Shown here: in pieces, positions 17,994-27,454 of the stretch
Layout of the letters: every line of letters begins with the position of its first letter
Position numbering within the stretch: the first letter of the stretch is position 1
From: Vibrio tubiashii ATCC 19109
Lineage (GTDB): Bacteria; Pseudomonadota; Gammaproteobacteria; Enterobacterales; Vibrionaceae
Length of the DNA: 64,000 bases
Direction of reading: 5' to 3'
Assembly (NCBI RefSeq): GCF_000772105.1
Contig: NZ_CP009357.1
Span: forward strand, 58,809 to 122,808
Translations under genes and position numbers: made by a program
The notes under the pieces: model-generated
Told to the model about the DNA's origin: nothing
Databases searched by the model: none
What the model saw: the letters and a program-made list of their open reading frames with translations, nothing else

Positions 17994-19046
17994 ATGCCAA
18001 TTTATGAATTGAGCGATACTGGTATTAAACGCCTACAGAAAACAACCTTTGCTGACCGGGGTATCCGTGAGCGGCAGGATATTCAGCGACTGTTGAGAGA
18101 CCAGATCGAGATCATTTCCGACCAGACAATGGTGATTGCGGAAGAGTTCGGCGATTGGGACGTAAGCCGGAGGCGGATTGATCTGCTTTGCATCGACAAA
18201 GAAGCCAATCTGGTTGTTATTGAGTTGAAGCGCACTGAAGACGGTGGGCATATGGAGCTCCAGGCTATTCGCTATAGTGCGATGATCTCAACTATGACCT
18301 TTGACCAGGTTGTTGAGGCCCACAAGTCCTTCCTGACCAGTATCGGATCGGAAGAAGATGCTCAGCAAAGAATCCTTGAGTTCCTCGACTGGGAAGAGCC
18401 AGATGAGGACTCTTTTGCACAGGATGTCCGTATTGTTCTGGCATCAGCCGAGTTTTCTAAAGAGCTTACCAGTGCGGTGCTATGGCTTAACGACAAGGGA
18501 ATTGATATTCGTTGCGTCAAGATGGAGCCCTTCTACGACGGGCAACGAATCCTGTTGGACATTCAGCAGGTTATCCCTTTACCTGAGACCGAACAATTTC
18601 AGGTCCAGGTGAGACAGAAGAAGCAGAAAGAGCAGCAGTCCAGAACGTCATCTCGCGATTTCTCAAAATTCACTCTCTCGATTGGAGGGCGTGACCACCA
18701 CGGTCTGAATAAGCGTAATCTTATGTACCAACTGGTTAGTGAGGTCATCCAAGGTGGAGCCAAGCCAGAAGAGGTCGCGGATATTGTTAGCTGGCGAAAA
18801 GGGAATCTCTTCGTTTGCTTTGATGGCTCACTCGATGAAGAGCAATTCGCAGAACAGTTAATGACGCTCGATACCGGGGGCAAGCTACCGAAGACCAAGC
18901 GTTATTTCTGCAAGCAGGAGGAACTATTTCACATTGACGGTAAGACCTATGCCATGACCAATCAGTGGGGGGTAAGAACGCTGGAGGCGGTGGATCTGCT
19001 TAGTGCAAAGTACCCTGAAAAGAACATCAGTATCGAGCGGGAGTAA
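17994..19046 (+). CDS. DUF91/NucS-like PD-(D/E)XK endonuclease
   Basis: 350 aa. The N-terminal nuclease core has RRRIDLLCIDKEANLVVIEL followed by KRTEDG at about residues 60-85, i.e. the D...ExK catalytic pattern, plus the QAIRY helix. This is the arrangement of DUF91/endonuclease NucS-type domains. The C-terminal half (about 215-350) is a separate domain that I do not recognise. It lies 9 bp after the Argonaute gene and 6 bp before the helicase, so it is in the same transcript. It may belong to the pAgo cassette or to a separate nuclease-helicase module. Confidence 0.75.
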   Translation: MPIYELSDTGIKRLQKTTFADRGIRERQDIQRLLRDQIEIISDQTMVIAEEFGDWDVSRRRIDLLCIDKEANLVVIELKRTEDGGHMELQAIRYSAMISTMTFDQVVEAHKSFLTSIGSEEDAQQRILEFLDWEEPDEDSFAQDVRIVLASAEFSKELTSAVLWLNDKGIDIRCVKMEPFYDGQRILLDIQQVIPLPETEQFQVQVRQKKQKEQQSRTSSRDFSKFTLSIGGRDHHGLNKRNLMYQLVSEVIQGGAKPEEVADIVSWRKGNLFVCFDGSLDEEQFAEQLMTLDTGGKLPKTKRYFCKQEELFHIDGKTYAMTNQWGVRTLEAVDLLSAKYPEKNISIERE

Positions 19047-19052
19047 GAGCGA

Positions 19053-22000
19053 ATGTATATCCAACACGGAACGTTAATGTATTCTCCATCCGATCTAACC
19101 CTCTTCATGGAGAGTCCATTTGCTTCATGGATGGAGCATTTAGCCATTGTTGCTCCCGATCAAATTCCAGAGCGAGATCCAGGCGATGGCATGATGGCCA
19201 TGCTTCAGGAGAAAGGCGGTGAGCATGAAAAAGCGGTTTTAGAGGCGTTCATTGCTCAAGGACTTAATGTCGCAGACATCAGTTCTTCGCCTGATAAGGA
19301 AACCGCGACGGTTACTGCGATGGAGTCTGGCGCAGAGGTCATATTTCAAGCTTGCCTGAGTCGAGGAGCATTCAAAGGCTTCGCTGATTTTCTGGTTAAA
19401 GTTCCAGGGGAAAGCCGTCTTGGCGAATACCACTATGAGGTTTGGGATACCAAGTTATCGAAAACTCTCAAACCCTACTTCACGGTCCAGCTTTGCTGCT
19501 ACGAAGACCTACTGGAAGGTATCCAGGGCAGACGCTCACAAGACTTTGTGGTTGTGCTCGGTGATGGACAACGGGAACGTCTGCGTACAGACGACTATTT
19601 CTATTATTACCAGTCCATCCGAGACGCTTTTCTAAAGGCACATAATAATTTTGAAGTTTCCCAACGTCCTGATCCTGCTGATTCTAAATCCTGGGGCAAT
19701 TGGGAGACTTATGCCAAACAACTACTGAAGGAAGCGGATCATCCATCGCAGGTTGCAACGATAACGCGCTCTCAGATCAAAAAGCTCAGTGCAGTCGGTA
19801 TCAAGACAATGGCAGAGCTCGCCAATACAGAATTAGAGCGTGTACCAGGTATCAGCGTGGCCGTATTTCAAAAGCTGAAAGCCCAAGCAAAGATTCAGAA
19901 GGCCAGCGAAGGACGGGAAACCCCGTTGTTTGAAGTGCTGGTACCTGAGCAAGGGAAGAAGCAGGGGTTCTCGCTTTTGCCACCTCATTCGGATCTTGAT
20001 GTTTTTTTTGACATCGAGGGTTTCCCATTAGTCGATGGTGGACTGGAGTATCTTTGGGGTAACACTTATTTTGATGAATCCGGTGAGCGGCAATTCAAAG
20101 ACTTCTGGGCGCACACGCCAGAAGAGGAGAGGCGATCTTTTAAGGAATTCATAGAGTGGGTGTACGCACGGTGGCTGGCAGACCCTCAAATGCACATCTA
20201 CCACTATGCGAACTATGAGATCGCCGCGTGCCGCAAGCTTATGAGCCGATACGGCATATGTGAATACGAAGTCGATCAGCTTTTGCGTAATGAGGTATTC
20301 GTTGACCTTTATAAAATCGTTAAAAGCGGCCTATTGATCGGAGAGCCGAAATACTCCATCAAGAACGTCGAGCACTTGTATAGAGGGAAGCGCCAGACCG
20401 AAGTGGGTACCGGAGGTGACTCCGTTGTTGTTTACGAAAACTGGCGGCAAAACCCTGATGGTCTCACCTGGCAGACATCGAAGATCCTCAACGACATCCG
20501 AGACTACAACATTGACGACTGCAATAGCACTCAGGAGCTGGTGGAATGGCTTCGAGAACGGCAGGCAGAGCATGGTATTCCTTACCTTGGCAGAACGGAG
20601 GTTGTCGAACCGGATGTGCCAGAGGAAATCACTGATCGAACCAGGCTACGGGATACTCTGTTAGAGAAAGCGGAGTCCACTAAGGACAGTGACTCCATCA
20701 CTTCCTCAGTGACAGAGAATCTAGCCTGGTCATTGGAATTTCATCGGCGGGAATCTAAGCCGGTTTTTTGGAGGCTATTTGATCGCCTTGGCCTCACTGA
20801 AATTGACTTGATTGATGACCTGGATTGTCTGGCAGCATGTGAAAGGTCAGAGGCGGAGCCATTTAAGCCTTCATCGAGGGCTCGAAACTTGGCTTACGAG
20901 TACCAATTCAATCCGAACCAGGAATTCAAGCTGGCCAATACAACCTCTTTCTACGTCCTCGGAGAGGAAAACGACAAGGGAGAGCGCTTGAAGGTGACAC
21001 TCTTACCTGAATTTACCAATCTTGGGGAAGGTATTATCACCGTTCAGGCCAAGGCTGAGCCACCATCCATTATTACCCTGGTTCCTGATGAATATGTAAG
21101 ACCTGATCCAATCCCGCAGTCCATAGAGGCTGTAGTCAAAGAGTATGAGGCAGGCTCGCTGAGCCAGTGTGCGATCGTGGATTTTCTGAAGCGCGATTAT
21201 CCACGAATCAAAGGCCTTCAACCTGGTCAGCCGATCGCGTCGAGCCATGACCCCAAAGAACGGTTGACCCAAATCGTTCAGGCCATTGCCAACCTTGATA
21301 ATTCCTATCTGCCAATACAAGGTCCACCAGGTGCCGGTAAGACCTACACAGGTAAGCACGTTATTGCCGAGCTTCTACGGCAAGAAAAAAGGGTGGGTAT
21401 CAGCTCAAACTCCCACAAGGCAATTAACAATTTATTGGTGGGAACCGCCAGATACTGCATGGATCAGGGGATTGAGGCGTTCTTCGGTTGCACGAAAGAT
21501 ACTGACGATGAAATTCAGGCGTTGGGGATTTCGGTACTTCAGAACAAGGACATTGCAAGCTATACCAGACAGGCCTGCGTCATTGGCACCACGGCCTGGG
21601 GTTTCTCCAGGGATGATCTACAGGGACAGTTCGATTACCTGTTCGTTGATGAAGCTGGACAAGTCTCAGTGGCCAACCTGATTGCTATGAGTCGTGCAAC
21701 CAGCAACATTATCCTTATGGGTGATCAGATGCAGCTAGGGCAACCGGCGCAAGGAACTCATCCGGGGGAAAGCGGCCTGTCCACGTTGGACTATCTGCTT
21801 CATCACACGCCAACAATTTCGGAAGACAGAGGCGTGTTCCTGGAAACAACCTATCGGATGCACTCAGCGGTTAACCGATTTATTAGTGAGGCCATCTACG
21901 AAGGGAAGCTGCATTCGCACCCAGACAATGACAAGCAGATAATCACGGTACCTATCGGATATACGGGGGCGATAAATAAGGAAGCCGGTGTTATTTTTAT

Positions 22001-22487
22001 TCCGGTCGAACACGAAGGGAATACGCAAGCCAGCGATGAGGAAGTAGAGGCCATTCAGCACGCAGTTCAGGATATATTGGGCCGGGAGTTTTGCGACAAG
22101 GGCGGTAAAAGGCGTCCGATCGGTTGGGATGACATGCTGTTCGTAGCGCCCTACAACTTTCAGGTCAATAAAATCCGAGAAGCATTAGGGCCAAATGCCA
22201 AAGTTGGCAGCGTTGATAAGTTTCAGGGGCAAGAAGCGCCGGTGGTATTTTTCAGTATGTGTGCCAGCGACGCCAATGATTCCCCACGCGGTATGGATTT
22301 TCTCTTTGATAAGAATCGGATCAACGTTGCTATCTCCAGGGCTCAGTCTCTGGCCATTATTATTGGCAACAGTAGACTGGCGGAAAGTACAGCTAATAGT
22401 ACTGACCAACAGAACAAAATAAACACGTTTTGCCAACTTGTAAGTTTTGGTGGCAATAATTACAAGAAGGAAAACACTTATGGCTGA
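19053..22487 (+). CDS. RecB-like nuclease (TM0106 type) fused to SF1 helicase
   Basis: 1,144 aa. The N-terminus (MYSPSDLTLFMESPFASWMEH) and EVWDTKLSKTLKPYFTVQL near residue 130 match TM0106-family RecB-like nucleases. A helix-hairpin-helix-like stretch follows (about 245-285), then an RNase-H-like domain starting DVFFDIEGFP (about 310). The SF1 (Upf1/Dna2-type) helicase occupies about 740-1120, with Walker A GPPGAGKTYTG, Walker B FVDEAGQV and motif VI NVAISRAQS. Such proteins process DNA ends or flaps and recur in defence islands. It overlaps the next gene by 8 bp. Confidence 0.85.
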   Translation: MYIQHGTLMYSPSDLTLFMESPFASWMEHLAIVAPDQIPERDPGDGMMAMLQEKGGEHEKAVLEAFIAQGLNVADISSSPDKETATVTAMESGAEVIFQACLSRGAFKGFADFLVKVPGESRLGEYHYEVWDTKLSKTLKPYFTVQLCCYEDLLEGIQGRRSQDFVVVLGDGQRERLRTDDYFYYYQSIRDAFLKAHNNFEVSQRPDPADSKSWGNWETYAKQLLKEADHPSQVATITRSQIKKLSAVGIKTMAELANTELERVPGISVAVFQKLKAQAKIQKASEGRETPLFEVLVPEQGKKQGFSLLPPHSDLDVFFDIEGFPLVDGGLEYLWGNTYFDESGERQFKDFWAHTPEEERRSFKEFIEWVYARWLADPQMHIYHYANYEIAACRKLMSRYGICEYEVDQLLRNEVFVDLYKIVKSGLLIGEPKYSIKNVEHLYRGKRQTEVGTGGDSVVVYENWRQNPDGLTWQTSKILNDIRDYNIDDCNSTQELVEWLRERQAEHGIPYLGRTEVVEPDVPEEITDRTRLRDTLLEKAESTKDSDSITSSVTENLAWSLEFHRRESKPVFWRLFDRLGLTEIDLIDDLDCLAACERSEAEPFKPSSRARNLAYEYQFNPNQEFKLANTTSFYVLGEENDKGERLKVTLLPEFTNLGEGIITVQAKAEPPSIITLVPDEYVRPDPIPQSIEAVVKEYEAGSLSQCAIVDFLKRDYPRIKGLQPGQPIASSHDPKERLTQIVQAIANLDNSYLPIQGPPGAGKTYTGKHVIAELLRQEKRVGISSNSHKAINNLLVGTARYCMDQGIEAFFGCTKDTDDEIQALGISVLQNKDIASYTRQACVIGTTAWGFSRDDLQGQFDYLFVDEAGQVSVANLIAMSRATSNIILMGDQMQLGQPAQGTHPGESGLSTLDYLLHHTPTISEDRGVFLETTYRMHSAVNRFISEAIYEGKLHSHPDNDKQIITVPIGYTGAINKEAGVIFIPVEHEGNTQASDEEVEAIQHAVQDILGREFCDKGGKRRPIGWDDMLFVAPYNFQVNKIREALGPNAKVGSVDKFQGQEAPVVFFSMCASDANDSPRGMDFLFDKNRINVAISRAQSLAIIIGNSRLAESTANSTDQQNKINTFCQLVSFGGNNYKKENTYG

Positions 22488-25116
22488 TTGGAACGTTGAA
22501 CCATTTCAAAATGGAAGCTCATGGATGAGAGCGGATTTTCATTTGCATACTAAGGCGGATAAAGAATTTAAATATACGGGCGAGGAAAACAGCTTCGTTA
22601 ATGATTATGTCGATGCTTTAAAGAAAGCTGATATTCGAATAGGTGCTATTACCAATCATAATAAATTTGATGTCAGTGAATATAACGCACTTCGTAAGAA
22701 AGCCAAGAAAAACGGCATTTTATTGCTTCCAGGTGTTGAGTTATCTGTTAATGACGGTGCAAATGGCGTTCATACTCTCATTATATTTTCGCAAGAGTGG
22801 ATTGAAGGCGGGAAAGATCTAATTAATCAATTCCTCGGGAATGCCTTTAAAGGAAAAACCCCTGCCGAATATGAGCAGGAAAATGGTAGGTCTTCGCTTG
22901 GTCTTCGGGCAACGTTAGAAGAATTGGATACTTATCATAAGGATTTCTTTATTGTTTTTGCTCACGTTGAGTCCGCCAGCGGTTTATGGAATGAGCTAGA
23001 TGGTGGTCGCTTACAAGAACTTGCGAATGACCCTCTGATAAAGAAATATTGCCTTGGATTTCAGAAGGTGCGTACTCACGATAAGCCCGACACCAAATGC
23101 AGAATAAAGGTTAAAGGCTGGTGGGGAGAAAGCTATCCTGCTGAACTCGAAGGAAGTGATCCGAAGGCAATCAATGAGATTGGAAGAGGTCAATGTGCGT
23201 ATTTGAAAATTGGAGAGCTTTCATATGAGTCTGTAAAATATTCATTGAGTGATTTTCAATTCAGAGTAAGAAAAGAGCCAAGTAAAGTATCGCATTCACA
23301 CATAGAAGCAATTCGCTATGAGGGAGGCTTACTTGACAACTCAAGAGTACCTTTTTCACCCCATCTTAATTGTTTGATAGGTATTCGCGGAAGTGGTAAG
23401 TCATCATTGCTCGAATCAATCCGGTATGCTTTAGATATTCCCTTCGGCCAGGTTGCACAGGATAGATCTTATAAGGACGACCTGATACCTCACTTGTTGC
23501 AGAGTGGTGGCAAGATAGTCGTAGAAGCTCGCGATAAACACGGGACTCTATATGAAATAAAGCGAATCCATCGCCATGCTCCCGAGGTGTATGTTGATGG
23601 AATTCTCCAGCCAGGCTTAGCTATACGCCAAACAGTGGTATGGAAGCCACTTTATTTCGGACAAAAAGACTTAGCTGCTGCTGGCAAAGGATTTGGTCAG
23701 GATTTGGTTGAAAAACTGGTTGGCGATTCTTTGAAGCCAATCCGCCAGAAAATACAAGAACGAGTAGACCAACTAGAATCTGCAATTACAGCTCTCATGG
23801 CTCTAAACACTGATGTTGAGCAGAAAGATGCAGATGAAGATGATCTGAAAGACGTTCAATTCAGATTAGATCAGTTTAAAAAGTATGGAGTTCAAGAAAA
23901 GCTTGATAAGCAAGTGGAGTTTGGAAAGGATCTGGCCTACTTTGATCAAGTAATAAAAATTGGAAGTGAATGGGCTGACTCCATAAATAATGGAATAGTT
24001 GAGGCTGAGGAGTCCGTATCTCACATACCGGAATATACGTCTCAACACAATTCAGATCTATTAATCCGGTTTAATGCTACGTTCGACACATTGAAAAAAA
24101 TAATAGAGGAGGCCAAATTGGTCCTTCTCAATATAACTTCAAAAACGGAAGCACTTGAATCTATTAAAACTGAGCTGGAATCTAAGAAAGACACTCTTAA
24201 AGAGGCGTTTGCTGAAACAGAAAGAGAGATTGTCAAAGCTCTGGCAGAAAAGGGCGTCACATCAATCCAACCGGATGAATATGTGACACTATCTAATAAG
24301 AAAACACAGCTTGAGGCGTCGATAAAGGATCTAAAGAGAAAAACTGATAAATACAAAGAAAAACAGAATGCAGTAATGATTGCCATTTCGTCACTGAATG
24401 AAGCATGGCATGAGGAATATGTGCTAATCACTAAGGCCCTTGAACAGATTAATACTGCCCAATCAGCATTAAAAGTTGAACCTCAATATAAAGGGGATGC
24501 TGAAAAATTTGCTAGTAAAATGGATGAAGTATTTAAGGGGCAGAATATTAGGAAAGAGTATTACAAGAATATTGCTGAAAAATATGCTGACTTTGGCGAA
24601 ATATACAAAGACCTTGAGGCGGCAGCAGAGCAAACGAAGAGCAAAGCAGACGTTTTTATTAGGCTGTTTAATGAGAGTCTTTTTGAACTTCTTAGCTTTC
24701 AGGTTCCCAATTGCTACAAGGTTACGTATCACGGGAAAGATTTGAAGCAGCATTCATTAGGGCAAAGGGCATCCGCAATGATGCTATTCATCCTGAGCCA
24801 AAAAGATTGCGACCTGCTCATGATTGATCAGCCAGAGGACGATCTCGATGGCCAAAGTATTTATGAGGAGGTTGTAAAACTTATTCGAGAGCTCAAGCCT
24901 AACCAGCAATTCATTTTTGCAACACATAACGCAAATTTCCCAGTTCTAGGTGATGCGGAGCTTGTTGTTAGTTGCCAGTACAATGAAGACAAAATAACGG
25001 TCGAAGGTGCAAGTATTGATGACAAGGAAAGCCAGAAGAAAATTGTTAATATCATGGAGGGAGGACGGGAAGCGTTTGAACGCAGGAAGATAATTTATCA
25101 GCAGTGGGAACATTAA
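22480..25116 (+). CDS. TrlF-family protein: PHP phosphoesterase + SMC-like ATPase
   Basis: 878 aa. A PHP domain opens the protein: metal ligands H21 and H23 in DFHLHTKAD, ITNHN near 64, and LPGVELSV near 87. An ABC/SMC-type ATPase follows, with Walker A GIRGSGKSS (about 303), a long coiled coil (about 430-680), a signature-like SLGQRASAMM (about 759) and Walker B LLMIDQPEDDLD (about 780). The name TrlF is used for this architecture; a role as a nuclease or phosphoesterase gated by an ATPase is inferred. The gene is AT-richer than the BREX core. SD AAGAAGGA precedes ATG 22480. Confidence 0.82.
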   Translation: MADWNVEPFQNGSSWMRADFHLHTKADKEFKYTGEENSFVNDYVDALKKADIRIGAITNHNKFDVSEYNALRKKAKKNGILLLPGVELSVNDGANGVHTLIIFSQEWIEGGKDLINQFLGNAFKGKTPAEYEQENGRSSLGLRATLEELDTYHKDFFIVFAHVESASGLWNELDGGRLQELANDPLIKKYCLGFQKVRTHDKPDTKCRIKVKGWWGESYPAELEGSDPKAINEIGRGQCAYLKIGELSYESVKYSLSDFQFRVRKEPSKVSHSHIEAIRYEGGLLDNSRVPFSPHLNCLIGIRGSGKSSLLESIRYALDIPFGQVAQDRSYKDDLIPHLLQSGGKIVVEARDKHGTLYEIKRIHRHAPEVYVDGILQPGLAIRQTVVWKPLYFGQKDLAAAGKGFGQDLVEKLVGDSLKPIRQKIQERVDQLESAITALMALNTDVEQKDADEDDLKDVQFRLDQFKKYGVQEKLDKQVEFGKDLAYFDQVIKIGSEWADSINNGIVEAEESVSHIPEYTSQHNSDLLIRFNATFDTLKKIIEEAKLVLLNITSKTEALESIKTELESKKDTLKEAFAETEREIVKALAEKGVTSIQPDEYVTLSNKKTQLEASIKDLKRKTDKYKEKQNAVMIAISSLNEAWHEEYVLITKALEQINTAQSALKVEPQYKGDAEKFASKMDEVFKGQNIRKEYYKNIAEKYADFGEIYKDLEAAAEQTKSKADVFIRLFNESLFELLSFQVPNCYKVTYHGKDLKQHSLGQRASAMMLFILSQKDCDLLMIDQPEDDLDGQSIYEEVVKLIRELKPNQQFIFATHNANFPVLGDAELVVSCQYNEDKITVEGASIDDKESQKKIVNIMEGGREAFERRKIIYQQWEH

Positions 25117-25245
25117 TGTATGTATGACCAGCATGACATTTGAAAACGAGGGGCGGCAACGGTTCATTCATTAAACAGCCAGATGCTTGAAATGCCCATG
25201 CTGAGTCTACGATCACAGCTTGCCATTGCCAAATAGGCAGTCTGA

Positions 25246-25563
25246 TTAATCTCTTCTCTCAACTGTGATCCACTCTGCTGAGACCTCGGTATTGCTGGTA
25301 TTGCAGTTGTATCCCTTGGGAAAAGAGGAGTTAACCTGGTACTTATTCTCAATCGCCTCCAGAAGGGTTTTGAGCATATACTTTGAACCTATCGGCGTAC
25401 CAGGTGTTCCCGCAAGACGGGATATACCGGAAGAATTTGTGTATATCACTTCCCCGGAATCGCTAACCTTTAGTCCTTTAATATATTCTGCCTGACACTC
25501 GACCGATGCTGTTGCCATGTTGGAAGTCATTGCCAGCGTTGTTATCAATAGAAATTTCTTCAT
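25246..25563 (-). CDS. Small exported protein of unknown function
   Basis: 105 aa starting MKKFLLITTLAMTSNMATASVEC, a clear Sec signal peptide (n-region KK, hydrophobic core, cleavage after ATA-S or nearby). The mature part has two cysteines (VECQ, YNCN) that could form a disulfide. An upstream in-frame extension exists, but the ATG at 25,563 follows a ribosome-site-like AAGGATG and gives a normal signal peptide. It lies downstream of the two genes below it in the same minus-strand group. I do not recognise the family. Confidence 0.6.
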   Translation of the reverse strand: MKKFLLITTLAMTSNMATASVECQAEYIKGLKVSDSGEVIYTNSSGISRLAGTPGTPIGSKYMLKTLLEAIENKYQVNSSFPKGYNCNTSNTEVSAEWITVERRD

Positions 25564-25579
25564 GATGCATCCTTGGAGT

Positions 25580-26065
25580 TTAACTGCTGTTAGGCTTGTA
25601 GAGTCCTGCTGCACCTCGAAGCGCAGCAATTAGTAGGTTACTGTCTGAATATTCCGTTTGTTTCTGAAGCTGAGACAGGACAAGGCTCGATACCTGGAAT
25701 GTCTGACCAATAGGGATTGGCAGCGCAAATGCATTACCGCTTCCCTGTGTGGCAGAGACAAAAAGCTTATTGGGTTGTCGCTCGATGAAGATGCCCTTGC
25801 CACTGCGCTTGAAGTGAGCTTTGGGAAGATAGCCAAGGCATACGGCAGCCATGATCGGCAACTCAGTGTCGCTCAATTGAACAGTTATCTTCCTCGCCCA
25901 GATGACGTTTTCACCTTGTCTCGGGGCGACATCGAGATTTACCGTATGTCCGTGCGGTACGCCTTTCACAAGAAGCGGGGTGGCCTCGACCGTTAGAGCT
26001 GCATTGGAGCCAAAACAGCGAACTTTTGGCTGATCTGATGGGCTTAATTCAGCTTCATTGTGCAT
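25580..26065 (-). CDS. Hypothetical protein, downstream of the Tus-like gene
   Basis: 161 aa if started at ATG 26,065, which overlaps the stop of the upstream gene by 11 bp. Longer in-frame starts would lie deeper inside that gene. The protein is beta-rich with no membrane segment and no motif I recognise. Conservation of the frame and tight coupling support a real gene. It is probably co-transcribed with the Tus-like gene and the small exported protein. Confidence 0.55.
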   Translation of the reverse strand: MHNEAELSPSDQPKVRCFGSNAALTVEATPLLVKGVPHGHTVNLDVAPRQGENVIWARKITVQLSDTELPIMAAVCLGYLPKAHFKRSGKGIFIERQPNKLFVSATQGSGNAFALPIPIGQTFQVSSLVLSQLQKQTEYSDSNLLIAALRGAAGLYKPNSS

Positions 26066-26975
26066 ATCGATACAGGTCCAACGCCAGAATAAGTGGCTCT
26101 TCCTCGATTCCAGATTCTTGGGCCGGGCGTCGTCGTTGATCGCCAGGATTATCTCGCCAGAATTTTCTGGGTAGATTTTTCTGTTGTGCAATCACGACCC
26201 CTGAAATAGGGCATGATTTTCTGACGATGCTGCCATCCTCAAGGTAGGCATAGTTTGCACGGAGCTGATTGGGTAGCGTTGATTTCTTCACCAGAATCTC
26301 GCCTGGATTGCATTTGTTTAACAAATCAACGGCAGTTTGAGACGCACCCTGACCAGGTAGCTTTTTTGCCATCTCGATAGCTTCCTGGAGAGTAACCTTC
26401 TTGATCCGGGCATGGTTAGTCGCCCACGTCCAGCTAAACACATCCAGCGCCGGTGGCATGATTCTGATCTGTGCGTAACATCTCTTGAGGTCTAGCGAGC
26501 CGATACCAGCAGTGCCCATTGCCTTCTTGAGTGCCTCAGTCCTGTAACCTTTTTCGGTGACTTCATCCCTGATCAGCTTGGAGATTCTCGATACAGAAGC
26601 GTCAGTCTCTTTCTGGAAATTGCGTATGGCCATCACCGCATCTTTGAAGGCAGCTTTTGCGGCGTTCAAATGTTCCACGGCAGCTACCGTTTCCGGTGAG
26701 GCACAGACAATTCCTGCTTCTGGCACATGCTCCCCCTCATCGGCCACAAACAACTGCGTCATCGACTTAATAGCCGCCTCCCGTGCTTCATTGGACTCCT
26801 TGTCCTTGTCTTCCATCCCGAACGTGGGGATATAAACGGGGTAGCTTTCCCGGTCCGAACGGACCGCGCCACTTAACGTCAGGCAGGCCTCGGCCAACAC
26901 CTGGTAAGCCTCGTAAAGCACCCTGATGTATTCCGCAGGTAAGACGGCTGTATTGTCATGAGTTTGGATATTCAT
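26055..26975 (-). CDS. Tus-like DNA replication terminus site-binding protein
   Basis: 306 aa, close to the 309 aa of E. coli Tus. Several segments align with Tus in order. ALDVFSWTWATNHARIKKVT corresponds to the Tus stretch with RFGWANKHIIKNL. RANYAYLEDGSIVRKSCPIS corresponds to the stretch with ARVWYKGDQKQVQHACPTP. The C-terminal EEPLILALDLYRYAQ corresponds to QPLRLIIPRLHLYVAD. Tus binds Ter sites and blocks the replicative helicase in one direction. On a plasmid it would stop or arrest replication forks; R6K-type plasmids use host Tus similarly. The match is from memory of the Tus sequence, so moderate confidence. Its promoter region carries the shared motif at 27,028-27,042. Confidence 0.65.
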   Translation of the reverse strand: MNIQTHDNTAVLPAEYIRVLYEAYQVLAEACLTLSGAVRSDRESYPVYIPTFGMEDKDKESNEAREAAIKSMTQLFVADEGEHVPEAGIVCASPETVAAVEHLNAAKAAFKDAVMAIRNFQKETDASVSRISKLIRDEVTEKGYRTEALKKAMGTAGIGSLDLKRCYAQIRIMPPALDVFSWTWATNHARIKKVTLQEAIEMAKKLPGQGASQTAVDLLNKCNPGEILVKKSTLPNQLRANYAYLEDGSIVRKSCPISGVVIAQQKNLPRKFWRDNPGDQRRRPAQESGIEEEPLILALDLYRYAQ

Positions 26976-27027
26976 TCCACCACCACACTGGACAGCAAGT
27001 CCAAATTACATTAGTAATATGTATAGA

Positions 27028-27042
27028 ATACCAGATAAGCAA
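27028..27042 (-). promoter_or_regulatory. Motif copy 1 (TTGCTTATCTGGTAT), upstream of the Tus-like gene
   Basis: Read on the minus strand this is TTGCTTATCTGGTAT followed by TCTATAC. It differs at one base from the copy at 27,376-27,390. It lies 53 bp upstream of the Tus-like start, in a promoter position (extended -10 like TGGTAT). Confidence 0.5.
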
Positions 27043-27089
27043 ATGTAAGCCAGTCTTGCAACGAATATTAATCACTGAAGGAATTGAAT

Positions 27090-27338
27090 ATGCACACCAT
27101 TGAAATGGCTCTCAATATGCTGCGGATTGGACATCTCATCGAATGCGAGATCGTACCGTCCGACAAGGAAGTAGGAGCATATAACGTAGTGACGATTGCC
27201 CAGCAGGGACAGGGCGGCGATCGTTACCTAGTTACGGATGACGCTGGGCGAGTGATAGAGTGCAGAAGCACAAGTTACGCAAAATCAGTCGCAGCAAGGA
27301 TAGGTTTTCAGGATGCCCAAATTAAGGCAGCATCCTGA
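27090..27338 (+). CDS. Small hypothetical plasmid protein
   Basis: 82 aa (MHTIEMALNMLRIGHLIECE...). AAGGA lies 7 nt before ATG 27,090. No domain is recognised. It diverges from the Tus-like gene and is followed by a 400-bp regulatory region. Acidic and basic residues are balanced and there is no membrane segment, so it is likely cytoplasmic. Confidence 0.55.
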   Translation: MHTIEMALNMLRIGHLIECEIVPSDKEVGAYNVVTIAQQGQGGDRYLVTDDAGRVIECRSTSYAKSVAARIGFQDAQIKAAS

Positions 27339-27375
27339 AGCCAGGCCAAGACAGCATAAATAAAACAGGTATACT

Positions 27376-27390
27376 ATACCAGATCAGCAA
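27376..27390 (-). promoter_or_regulatory. Motif copy 2 (TTGCTGATCTGGTAT)
   Basis: On the minus strand, TTGCTGATCTGGTAT is followed by AGTATACC, giving an extended -10-like TGGTATAGTAT. It points left, antisense to the small gene at 27,090-27,338. Confidence 0.5.
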
Positions 27391-27454
27391 GGGGTATTCT
27401 TTATTGGTGCCACACCCCAGCCTTCGTGCAAAATTCAGATTGCGCCCCTTCTTT

